Assembly: GCA_964557845.1 (NCBI GenBank)
Contig: CAZLBV010000189.1
Coordinates: 1-6,804, forward strand
DNA: 6,804 nt
Reading direction: 5' to 3'
From: CAZLBV01 sp964557845
GTDB lineage: Bacteria; Acidobacteriota; Aminicenantia; Aminicenantales; Aminicenantaceae
Shown here: one piece after another, positions 1 through 6,134 of the stretch
Layout: every line of letters begins with the position of its first letter
Numbering within the stretch: position 1 is the stretch's first letter
Translations under genes and position numbers: made by a program
The notes under the pieces: generated by a model
What the model was told of the DNA's origin: nothing
Database searches by the model: none
The model's input: the letters and a program-made list of their open reading frames with translations, nothing else

Positions 1-68
1 GGTCGCTGCCACGGCGAGGCCGCAGCCGCCATCCCATGTCCACCCCCTCCCACCTTCCCTCACGGAAA

Positions 69-104
69 CGCAATTGCGAAACTCTGCGGATATGCGCATA
101 TGCC
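69..104. repeat. Two short palindromes beside the long hairpin
   Basis: CGCAATTGCG at 69-78 is a perfect 10-bp palindrome. ATATGCGCATAT at 90-101 is a perfect 12-bp palindrome, and it can be extended as GG (88-89) against CC (103-104) with a one-base bulge, giving a hairpin with a GCGC loop. They lie 11-50 bases left of the large hairpin. They could be extra stems of the same RNA or dyad protein-binding sites; the sequence does not decide. Confidence 0.4.
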
Positions 105-114
105 TGGATCATCA

Positions 115-215
115 GCGGCCCGAGGTTAGTGCAAACGCAAGCTGCCCTGAATGATGCTGTATATGGAATACCGCGAATTCAGGGCAGTGAAGTGTTTGTG
201 CTGAGATCGGGTCGC
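115..215 (+). other. Long imperfect hairpin, possible structured RNA or fold-back element
   Basis: Pairing was read base by base. Helix A is 115-123 with 207-215 (9 pairs). A 2x2 internal loop follows (GG/GA). Helix B is 126-138 with 192-204 (13 pairs). A small internal loop of 139-140 against 189-191 follows. Helix C is 141-152 with 177-188 (12 pairs, 11 of them the perfect repeat CTGCCCTGAAT/ATTCAGGGCAG). The apical part is 155-157 with 173-175 and 159-162 with 168-171, closed by loop ATGGA at 163-167. That is about 41 pairs in 101 nt. Seven are G-U (G-T) when read on the plus strand, and no helix position is A-C, so the fold is better on the plus strand than on the minus strand. This supports a folded plus-strand RNA or single strand, hence the strand given. 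I do not recognise the family. The attC core sequences are not at its ends. Confidence 0.6.
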
Positions 216-352
216 CCCGAAGGGGTAAAAGAGGCCGACATTAAATTCAGTAATAAGCATGTTCGATTTGAGGTTTCATATTCTTAAAAGAAATCATGCC
301 GTCATCGGGAACAAATTTTGTAATGGCGGCCTATTTTACTGATGATTCAGCA

Positions 353-1846
353 CTATTTCTTTTTCTTGCCGAAGAAATCCATCGACAGATAATCCTTCAA
401 TCCCTTTTTCTTACCATGATCATCGGCCATATTCAATTCCCGGCGGGCTACCTTATGATCAGGATCATATCCCAAGATCTTTCTAAACTGTTTGGCTGCC
501 TTGACCGGCATGCCCACCTGCTTATATAAAAGACCGAGAGCAAGAAGAATATCTGTATTCCAGGGTTCAATTTCTGAAGCTTGGAGGAGATGGTGTTCAG
601 ACTGACGTAGAAGATCCGGAAGTTTGGACTCGACCATACCTAAAAGCAAAAAATATTTTGCTTTGGTTGTGTCCAGCCGGACAGCTTCCTCCAGGAAAAT
701 CCGGGCTTCTTCATAGCGGGCCTGATCATATAAAGTCTTGGCTTGACGAAATCTAATTTCACCCCGCTTGATCTTTTCTTTAAAATCGTCCTTGGGCCCT
801 TCTTCTAATTTATCATTGTATTCCTTTCGAGCCGATTCATCGCTAAGTGTTCTATAGCTCTTGGTCAAAAAATCAAATACGCCTGAAACTTTCTTCTTGG
901 AATCATTATCGATCATTCCTGAAAAAAGATCAGGATGATATTTCCGGGCAAGCTGGAAATAGGCTTTTTTTATCTCAACAACCGCAGACTCTTGGGATAC
1001 TCCTAAAATCTCATAATAAGACATACTTTCAAGTTTATCATACAGCTCCAGGACTTTCGTGACATCTGGTCCCGGCACTACTTTCTTGGCTGGTTCTGCT
1101 TCTTCTTCCTTGACTGTATTCTGTTCTTTGACTTTTGCCGCATCGGCTTCTTTTTTGGTTTCAATCTTTTTTTTGCTTATTTCTGTTTCCTTTAAATCGA
1201 TTATATCCAGGCAGTAGAAAAGATATATACTCTTCCAAAATATTTCCTTCCGCGCCCTTAGGGATAATAACAGGTCATTGCTTATGATCCCATTCTCTAT
1301 GTTAGCATGGATCTCTTTTTCATCTTCTGTCAGACGAAAATAAAAATCCTTGTTATTTTGAAAAAGAGCTTTATCCTGCAGGAATTCTTTAAGTTTTGGA
1401 TGATACTTCATTCGCCTTATTCCATCTTCAATAAGAATAGGTATGTTAATCCTGGTTTCATATACCCGTTCTTTTGGAATCTCCCTTTCTTGAAAACCCA
1501 TTTCTCCGTCGAATTCTGAAAATAGATTCAGGACAATCTCCCTCATCTGATAAGTAAGACCATTGATAAGATCATCTTCACAGATGAACCCGTTTTTTAT
1601 CAGAACCGAACCTATTGTTTCCATGGGTTCGATAAACTTGTCTATATGAGAAAAAGCTTCATCATGGAGTTTACCTAAACGGAAAAGAATATTTCCGATC
1701 AATTCTTCCTTTTGATTGGATTTGGCAAAGATCAAATCCCCCTCTAGAAAAAAAAGATATTTAATAATCTCTCCCTTTCGAAAGGCATACAGCCCTTTTC
1801 TATTATTGAAGTAAATATCCCTCAGATAAAAACCAATGTGCTCCAT
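353..1846 (-). CDS. DUF4388 (PATAN)/J-domain/TPR protein
   Basis: This 497-residue protein has three parts. Residues 1-145 look like a DUF4388/PATAN domain: a short GLYAFRKGE strand, FLEGDLIFA, repeated LIGNILFRLGKL and GSVLIKNGFI elements, and a QMREIVLNLF helix. Residues 218-258 are a Lys/Glu-rich linker. Residues 276-345 form a J domain (YYEILGVS, KKAYFQLARKYHPDLF) with the HPD tripeptide at 304-306, which in this family stimulates the ATPase of DnaK/Hsp70. Residues 360-470 are TPR-like helices, and the tail is lysine-rich. There is no signal peptide, membrane segment or DnaJ zinc finger, so it is a cytoplasmic class C type J-protein, probably directing DnaK to particular clients. The client is unknown. 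The gene stands alone, divergent from the NAD operon, with a candidate promoter at 1948-1976 and no clear Shine-Dalgarno before its ATG. Confidence 0.85.
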   Translation of the reverse strand: MEHIGFYLRDIYFNNRKGLYAFRKGEIIKYLFFLEGDLIFAKSNQKEELIGNILFRLGKLHDEAFSHIDKFIEPMETIGSVLIKNGFICEDDLINGLTYQMREIVLNLFSEFDGEMGFQEREIPKERVYETRINIPILIEDGIRRMKYHPKLKEFLQDKALFQNNKDFYFRLTEDEKEIHANIENGIISNDLLLSLRARKEIFWKSIYLFYCLDIIDLKETEISKKKIETKKEADAAKVKEQNTVKEEEAEPAKKVVPGPDVTKVLELYDKLESMSYYEILGVSQESAVVEIKKAYFQLARKYHPDLFSGMIDNDSKKKVSGVFDFLTKSYRTLSDESARKEYNDKLEEGPKDDFKEKIKRGEIRFRQAKTLYDQARYEEARIFLEEAVRLDTTKAKYFLLLGMVESKLPDLLRQSEHHLLQASEIEPWNTDILLALGLLYKQVGMPVKAAKQFRKILGYDPDHKVARRELNMADDHGKKKGLKDYLSMDFFGKKKK

Positions 1847-1947
1847 TTTTTCAAAGTCTTTTTATAGATTTATCGTCATCTATAAGAATTAAATTTAAAT
1901 ATAATCTAAAACCCTCGATTCTGCAAATATAAGTCAATCTTTAATTT

Positions 1948-1976
1948 ACTATACATCACATAATTGCAAAGCTCAA
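1948..1976 (-). promoter_or_regulatory. Candidate sigma70 promoter for the J-domain gene
   Basis: On the minus strand TTGAGC (1976-1971) is followed after exactly 17 bases by TATAGT (1953-1948). Each box differs from consensus at two positions or fewer. It would start transcription near 1941 and leave a leader of about 95 nt before the ATG at 1846. I found no equally good promoter for the plus-strand gene at 1999 in this 152-base divergent spacer. Confidence 0.5.
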
Positions 1977-1998
1977 GAAATTATGTTAATTTTCAATC

Positions 1999-2847
1999 AT
2001 GAAAGTAGGCATAGCTCAGATATCTTCCTCTTTAGGTGATATGGAAAAAAATCTCAAGCTGCATGAGGAGTATATTCAAAAAGCCATAAGGGAAAAAAAC
2101 GAACTCATAATCTTTCCGGAGCTGAGCCTTTCGGGATACAGCTTACAGGACCTGGTGGAGCAAGCTGCTGTAGACCCGAATAATCATCCTATTTTTCAAA
2201 GATTAAAACAACTGAGTGAAAATATCTCGATTATAGTGGGATTTGTAGAAGAGAAAGAAAAGGGAATGTACTATAATTCTGCCGCCTGTCTTTCAAGAGG
2301 AGAAATCATCCACATCCACAGAAAAGTATTCCTCCCCACCTATGGAATGTTCGAAGAGGCAAAATTTTTCAGTGAGGGAAAAAACTTCAATGTATTTCCT
2401 ACTCCACTGGGAATGAGCGGCATGATGATCTGTTATGACTTCCTTCATTATGGAGCCTGTTATTTATTGATGGCGGGAAAAGCTGATATGATTATTGTTC
2501 TAAGCGCCGCTCCCGGGCGTGGGGCGGCTGGAGGAGATCAGTTTGAATCCAGTTACATGTGGGAGTTGATGGGAGAAACCATATCCCGTTTTTCAACGGC
2601 CTTTGTCATTTACTGCAACCGGGTTGGAATTGAGGACGGCAAAACTTTTGCCGGAGGTTCCTTTATCTTCAATCCTGGCGGAAAACTACTGGCAAAGGCT
2701 GCCTATATCGATGAAGATTTTATTTCCGTTGACCTGCAGGAAAAGGACCTTAGAGACGCCAGAAAATTCCTTCATTACCGCAGGGACACCAAACCAGAGA
2801 TCATTTTGGAGGCTTTAGACAGGATCGTACATAACTATGAGGATTAA
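1999..2847 (+). CDS. NAD synthetase glutaminase subunit (nitrilase superfamily)
   Basis: This 282-residue protein is a carbon-nitrogen hydrolase of the type that forms the N-terminal half of glutamine-dependent NAD synthetases. It would hydrolyse glutamine and deliver ammonia to the partner NadE. The Glu-Lys-Cys catalytic triad of the superfamily is visible: E41 in FPELSLSGYSLQDL, K109 in HRKVFLPTYGMFEE, and C145 in MMICYDFLHY. The FLPTYGMFEE loop and the later NRVG...FAGGSFIFNPGG segment resemble the NAD synthetase branch rather than generic nitrilases. There is no signal peptide, so it is cytoplasmic. The last codons overlap the start of the synthetase gene by 11 nt, and the two products together have the length of a fused enzyme. 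The ATG at 1999 lacks a clear Shine-Dalgarno, but the protein begins at the usual family start (MKVGIAQ). A general amidase is less likely given the neighbour. Confidence 0.85.
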   Translation: MKVGIAQISSSLGDMEKNLKLHEEYIQKAIREKNELIIFPELSLSGYSLQDLVEQAAVDPNNHPIFQRLKQLSENISIIVGFVEEKEKGMYYNSAACLSRGEIIHIHRKVFLPTYGMFEEAKFFSEGKNFNVFPTPLGMSGMMICYDFLHYGACYLLMAGKADMIIVLSAAPGRGAAGGDQFESSYMWELMGETISRFSTAFVIYCNRVGIEDGKTFAGGSFIFNPGGKLLAKAAYIDEDFISVDLQEKDLRDARKFLHYRRDTKPEIILEALDRIVHNYED

Positions 2848-3649
2848 CACACGCTTTGCGGAAAAGATACTGACAAAATTTATCAGGGAAGAACTCGGAA
2901 AATTCAATTATTCCCGGGGTATCCTTGGGGTTTCTGGAGGGCTTGATTCTTCTGTTTGTGCCTATTTAGCCGCAAAAGCGCTTCAACCTGAGAATGTGAT
3001 AGGTTTGATCCTGCCTTACGGAGAAGCCTCTAAAGATGATGTTGAAGATGCTGAACTCATCATAAAACATATCGGCATAAGATCTATGACCATAGACATC
3101 TCCCCTATGATCGATCCATATTATTCTCAGCACCCTACAGAGAATAAGGTTTTAAAGGGAAATAAGATGGCCCGGGAAAGAATGTCTATCCTGTATGATT
3201 TCTCCGAAAGAGAACAAGCTCTGATCTTGGGCACCAGTAACAAAACCGAGCTTCTTTTAGGTTACGGAACGATCCATGGAGATATGGCATGTGCGATCAA
3301 TCCCTTAGGGGATCTTTATAAAACCCAGATCAGACAGATGGCAGAACACTTAGGCGTGCCGGAGAGAATAAGAAAAAAGGCACCGTCAGCAGGTCTTTGG
3401 GCCGGGCAGACTGATGAGAAGGAATTGGGACTAACCTATGATCTTATTGATAAGATACTTTTTCTGCTGGTCGATGAGCGTAAAACCCCGAAAGAAATTA
3501 TCTCATTAGGTTTTTCCAGAGATGATGTAAACAGGCTCATATCGCTTATAAAATGTTCTGAATTCAAAAGAAAAATGCCTCCAATAGCTAAACTCTCCCA
3601 AAGAACCGTAGGACTTGATTTTCTTTATTCTTATGACCGGGATAAATAG
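2837..3649 (+). CDS. nadE: NAD(+) synthetase, synthetase subunit
   Basis: This 270-residue enzyme amidates nicotinic acid adenine dinucleotide to NAD with ATP, through an adenylate intermediate. The N-type ATP pyrophosphatase loop is SGGLDSS at 33-39. Other family blocks are GTSNKTELLLGYGT (132-145), NPLGDLYKTQ (155-164) and PSAGLWAGQTDE (183-194), and the C-terminal KRKMPP followed by LDFLY. Length matches the stand-alone, ammonia-using NadE form of Escherichia coli and Bacillus, which lacks a glutaminase domain. Here, however, the gene directly follows and overlaps a glutaminase gene in another frame (ATG at 2837, upstream TAA at 2845-2847), so a two-subunit glutamine-dependent enzyme is likely. 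The overlap suggests translational coupling; no strong ribosome binding site of its own is seen. The reading frame is intact and has its own ATG. Confidence 0.95.
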   Translation: MRINTRFAEKILTKFIREELGKFNYSRGILGVSGGLDSSVCAYLAAKALQPENVIGLILPYGEASKDDVEDAELIIKHIGIRSMTIDISPMIDPYYSQHPTENKVLKGNKMARERMSILYDFSEREQALILGTSNKTELLLGYGTIHGDMACAINPLGDLYKTQIRQMAEHLGVPERIRKKAPSAGLWAGQTDEKELGLTYDLIDKILFLLVDERKTPKEIISLGFSRDDVNRLISLIKCSEFKRKMPPIAKLSQRTVGLDFLYSYDRDK

Positions 3650-3655
3650 GGCATA

Positions 3656-4372
3656 ATGACCCAGACAAGACCTAAAAAAAACAAGCCGGGCATTTTATAT
3701 ATTGTTGCCACCCCAATAGGAAATCTGGAAGATATCACGATCCGGGCTCTCAACATCCTGAAATCAGTATCAATAATCGCCTGTGAGGACACCCGCCAGA
3801 CCCTAAAACTGCTTAACAGATATGACATAAAAAAAAAACTCATCAGCTATTTCCAGCCAAAAGAACACACCAAGATTCCCCTGATCCTTAATCATCTGGA
3901 ACAGGGCGAGGATGTTGCTCTTGTTTCAGATGCAGGCACACCGGGCATCTCTGACCCAGGTTACCTGCTGATAAAAAAAACTCTGGAAAAAGGTATAAAA
4001 GTCATCCCCATACCAGGAGCATCTGCTGTTACAGCCTCACTTTCAGCCGCCGGGCTTCCCACCCATAAATTTCTGTTTCTGGGATTCCTTCCTCCAAAAA
4101 AAACCGCGGCGGATAAACTTCTGGAATCCCTGAAAGATGAGACCGCCACCCTGGTTTTTTATATCCCGCCCAGGAAGATCCCCGTTTTTCTCGCCCAAAT
4201 AGAAAAAAAGTTGGGCGACCGTGATATCGTTATAGCCAGGGAACTTACGAAGATCCATGAATCCTTTCTGCGCGGATCCCCCGGAATTCTGATCGAAAGG
4301 ATCCGTAAGATCCCCCTAAAAGGAGAGGCTACCCTGTTGATCTCTGGAAGCGGGCAGAAAAAGAAAAAGTAG
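3656..4372 (+). CDS. rsmI: 16S rRNA (cytidine1402-2'-O)-methyltransferase, short form
   Basis: RsmI uses S-adenosylmethionine to methylate the ribose 2'-OH of C1402 in 16S rRNA, in the ribosomal P site. Together with the base methylation by RsmH this gives m4Cm1402. The tetrapyrrole methylase-like fold shows YIVATPIGNLEDIT (15-28), ACEDTR (42-47), SDAGTPGISDPG (91-102), PIPGASA (118-124) and ARELTKIHE (194-202). At 238 residues it is about 50 shorter than the Escherichia coli and Bacillus proteins. It ends soon after the GEATLLISG strand with a lysine tail, so the small C-terminal domain is absent; the catalytic part looks complete. It follows nadE by 6 bases, with only a weak GGG-type ribosome binding site, and is probably the last gene of that operon. 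Four A-tracts of 8-10 bases occur inside the gene. Confidence 0.93.
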   Translation: MTQTRPKKNKPGILYIVATPIGNLEDITIRALNILKSVSIIACEDTRQTLKLLNRYDIKKKLISYFQPKEHTKIPLILNHLEQGEDVALVSDAGTPGISDPGYLLIKKTLEKGIKVIPIPGASAVTASLSAAGLPTHKFLFLGFLPPKKTAADKLLESLKDETATLVFYIPPRKIPVFLAQIEKKLGDRDIVIARELTKIHESFLRGSPGILIERIRKIPLKGEATLLISGSGQKKKK

Positions 4373-4421
4373 GGCTCCAATCTTTTTTATTAAATATATA
4401 AAATTATTTTTTTAGATATAC

Positions 4422-4474
4422 TTGACAAAATAACACTCATATATTATATTATAAACGTACTCAAATTCAGGAGG
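4422..4474 (+). promoter_or_regulatory. Promoter and ribosome binding site of the Hsp20 gene
   Basis: TTGACA at 4422-4427 is a perfect -35 box. After 17 bases TATATT at 4445-4450 matches five of six -10 positions, and the surroundings are very AT-rich. AGGAGG at 4469-4474 lies 7 bases before the ATG at 4482. This is a sigma70-type signal. I see no CIRCE operator (TTAGCACTC-N9-GAGTGCTAA) and no sigma32-type boxes, and the leader of about 25 nt is too short for a typical ROSE thermometer. Confidence 0.7.
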
Positions 4475-4481
4475 TTTTAAA

Positions 4482-4958
4482 ATGGCTATTATTAGATGGG
4501 ATCCCTTTAGAGACATCGTTACTCTTAGGGAAAAGATGAATCGGCTTTTTGAGGACGTGGCTTCAACCAGAGGAGAGAACAGAGATCTAGTAGGCAGTAC
4601 ATGGTGTCCTTCATGCGATATCTATGAAACTGAAAATGAGATAGTGGTAACTGCTGAGCTTCCTGGAGTAAAGGAAGAAGATATCGAGGTTAAGATCGAA
4701 GATAACACTCTGACCCTTAAAGGCGACAGAAAGCTGGAAAAAGAGGTAAAAGAAGAGAATTACCATAGGATCGAAAGGGCTTACGGATCTTTTCATAGAT
4801 CATTTAGTCTTCCTTATTATGTAGATCAGGAAAAGATCAAAGCAGAAAGTGAAGATGGCATCTTAAAGATAACTCTTCCCAAGAAACCTGATTTGAAACC
4901 GCGAAGCGTGAAAGTCCTCAAGCCCACTAAAAAACAAAAAGAAGAAAAGAAAAAATAA
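4482..4958 (+). CDS. Small heat shock protein, Hsp20/alpha-crystallin family
   Basis: This 158-residue ATP-independent holdase would bind unfolding proteins in the cytoplasm as large oligomers and pass them to DnaK/ClpB. The N-terminus (RWDPFRDI, then LREKMNRLFED) is the usual bacterial class A start. The alpha-crystallin domain covers about 45-136: DIYETENEIVVTAELPGV, DNTLTLKGDRK, YGSFHRSFSLP and DGILKITLPK. VKV at 143-145 can serve as the C-terminal I/V-X-I/V anchor, followed by a lysine-rich tail. Unusually, the segment opening the domain reads W41-C-P-S-C45, where relatives normally have W-x-P-x-V-D, so a CXXC pair sits at the domain edge. These are the only cysteines in the protein. The gene is monocistronic, with its own promoter, a strong ribosome binding site and a terminator. 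Confidence 0.95.
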   Translation: MAIIRWDPFRDIVTLREKMNRLFEDVASTRGENRDLVGSTWCPSCDIYETENEIVVTAELPGVKEEDIEVKIEDNTLTLKGDRKLEKEVKEENYHRIERAYGSFHRSFSLPYYVDQEKIKAESEDGILKITLPKKPDLKPRSVKVLKPTKKQKEEKKK

Positions 4959-4977
4959 GCCTTCTTAAGTTAATCTT

Positions 4978-5012
4978 AACGCCTGCGGCCTAAAAACCGC
5001 AGGCGTTTTTTT
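4978..5012 (+). terminator. Intrinsic terminator of the Hsp20 gene
   Basis: Stem CGCCTGCGG (4980-4988) pairs perfectly with CCGCAGGCG (4997-5005) around the 8-base loop CCTAAAAA. A-T pairs at 4978-4979 with 5006-5007 extend it, and T7 at 5006-5012 follows. It lies 20 bases after the hsp20 stop. The T-tract runs into the stop codon of the convergent gene (5013-5011). In the minus direction only TT follows the stem, so it is a poor intrinsic terminator for that operon. Confidence 0.92.
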
Positions 5013-5763
5013 AATTATGTACCGCTTGAGCAATAGTAATACAACGCACTTCCTTTGCTCCGGATTTCTTTAAGACCCGGCTGCATTCATTAATGGTAGC
5101 ACCGGTAGTAAACACATCATCAATGAGCAGTACAGTTTTTCCAGCCAGCAACGCCGGCTTTTTAACCCTATAAGCGTTTTTCACGTTCTCCCATCGCTGT
5201 TTGGATTCAAGCGTGGTTTGAGCAGCGTTATTTTTGGTTTTGACCAAGATGTTATCCATACAAGGGATGGAATGCTTTTTCCCCAACCACACAGCAATTT
5301 CTCTGGCTTGATTGAAACCTCTTTTTCTTTCTTTCCGGGGATGAAGGGGTACAGGTACAAGAAAATCTGTACCCAGAAATAACGACTCATCCCGACTTAA
5401 GCTCCGGCTGACAAAATCAGCCAATCCTTTTCCCAGAATTTTAAACTGTCTGTATTTATAAAGAAGTATGACATCCTTTAATTTCCCCTGATATAAACCG
5501 CAGGAGCGGTGCCTTGAGTAAGCCTTTTTATTTTCTATACAGGAACTGCAAATATGGGATTCACCTGTCCCGCTGAAAAATCGTCCACAGCACATACAGT
5601 AGGATGATCTGTGCGGAACGAGGCTTTCCATACAGGACTGGCAGACAACTTTTTCTCCAGGATTTTGGAGCAGTTCCGAACATAATTGGCAAAAAGAAGG
5701 AAAAATGATTAATTCAGCTGATTTTAGGATAGAAGGAAATAATCTAGCAAAAATAGAACTCAC
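5011..5763 (-). CDS. ComF-family phosphoribosyltransferase-like protein
   Basis: This ComF family protein has about 250 residues. The N-terminal zinc-ribbon part has cysteines in FCQLC, VCQSC, YCMCCG and HICSSC. The C-terminal part is a type I phosphoribosyltransferase fold with VPVPLHPRKERKRGFNQA and the PRPP-binding VLLIDDVFTTGATI. In Bacillus and Haemophilus, ComF homologues are needed for DNA uptake; in most bacteria the substrate is unknown. No other competence gene is present here. Start choice: the GTG at 5763 shares a base with the TAG stop of the upstream gene (TAGTG), which suggests translational coupling and gives the normal distance to the first CXXC. An ATG at 5793 would add ten residues (MPAEGRRRVL) inside the upstream gene and has no ribosome binding site. 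It is the last gene of the rlmH operon. Confidence 0.9.
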   Translation of the reverse strand: MSSIFARLFPSILKSAELIIFPSFCQLCSELLQNPGEKVVCQSCMESLVPHRSSYCMCCGRFFSGTGESHICSSCIENKKAYSRHRSCGLYQGKLKDVILLYKYRQFKILGKGLADFVSRSLSRDESLFLGTDFLVPVPLHPRKERKRGFNQAREIAVWLGKKHSIPCMDNILVKTKNNAAQTTLESKQRWENVKNAYRVKKPALLAGKTVLLIDDVFTTGATINECSRVLKKSGAKEVRCITIAQAVHN

Positions 5764-6134
5764 TAAGACTCTTCTTCTTCCTTCTGCTGGCATTCAATGC
5801 AGTAATGCGTCCAGGGAACGGCATTCAATCTTTTCAGATCGATCCTTTTTCCGCACTTCTGACAGTATCCATAGGCTCCTCTTTGAATTCTCTTTAACGC
5901 ATCATCGATCATCAGCAGCTGGGTTCTTTCAGTTTCGGTCAGGCTTAAGAGGAATTCTTTGGTGTAAGAGCTTTCTGCCTTATCTCCCACATCTTGGGCG
6001 ATCCCGCTCTCTACTGTTTTACTTTCATTGTAAATCTCACTCAGTTCGCTGCTGATCTCTTGTTTTCTTTCAACCAATTTTTTTTGTAATTTTTCAATTT
6101 CTTTCGCACCTAATTTTTCCTCTTTATTTGGCAT
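5763..6134 (-). CDS. DksA/TraR-family zinc-finger transcription regulator
   Basis: This 123-residue protein has an N-terminal coiled coil (about 5-85) and a C4 zinc finger, C91-X2-C94-X17-C112-X2-C115 (GYCQKCG ... YCIEC). Family members enter the RNA polymerase secondary channel and alter initiation, often with ppGpp. The coiled-coil tip carries DVGDKA at 48-53, which fits the DxxDxA motif essential in Escherichia coli DksA, so regulatory activity is plausible. The tail is glutamate-rich. Start choice: the ATG at 6134 has a strong AAAGGAGT ribosome binding site at 6146-6139. An in-frame ATG at 6164 would add ten residues that lie within rlmH and has no such site. The gene overlaps the end of rlmH by 11 nt and the comF-type GTG by one base. 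Whether it is a true DksA or a general stress-type paralogue cannot be told. Confidence 0.9.
   Translation of the reverse strand: MPNKEEKLGAKEIEKLQKKLVERKQEISSELSEIYNESKTVESGIAQDVGDKAESSYTKEFLLSLTETERTQLLMIDDALKRIQRGAYGYCQKCGKRIDLKRLNAVPWTHYCIECQQKEEEES

Larger units (their letters stand above)
1..352. other. Gene-free left edge, GC-rich and palindrome-rich
   Basis: I find no supportable gene here. The first 60 bases are roughly 70% G+C and about 61-240 are near 50%, while the rest of the window is clearly more AT-rich. Because of this composition all three plus frames are open at the left edge. One stays open to 287, but its product (83 residues from the ATG at 36) matches no family I recognise, has no ribosome binding site and runs straight through a long inverted repeat. 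Self-complementary pieces are dense: CGCAATTGCG at 69-78, ATATGCGCATAT at 90-101, a long hairpin at 115-215 and CCCC-GAA-GGGG at 215-225. Bases 240-352 are AT-rich and lead into the stop codon of the minus-strand gene. No convincing intrinsic terminator for that gene is visible. It could be a non-coding RNA locus, a decayed mobile element or an imported fragment. Confidence 0.6.

Noticed and set aside
115..215. Integron attC recombination site
   Set aside because: The size and imperfect palindrome fit, and a GTTAG word occurs at 125-129, but the RYYYAAC/GTTRRRY cores are not placed at the two ends of the hairpin and no integrase or cassette is present.
211..226. CCCC-GAA-GGGG as a transcription terminator
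   Set aside because: The stem is only four G-C pairs, no T-tract follows in either direction, and it competes with the outer helix of the larger hairpin.
36..287. Open frame of 83 codons at the GC-rich left edge
   Set aside because: No ribosome binding site, no recognisable family, all frames open at the edge because of composition, and it crosses the long hairpin, so a coding role is not supported.
4373..4481. Terminator for the nadE-rsmI operon or a CIRCE operator for hsp20
   Set aside because: There is a T-run but no GC-rich stem before it, and the CACTC word at 4434-4438 has no inverted partner at CIRCE spacing.
5763..5793. ATG at 5793 as the ComF-like start
   Set aside because: It lies within the zinc-finger tail of the upstream gene without a ribosome binding site; the TAGTG stop-start overlap at 5763 is a better, though not certain, start.
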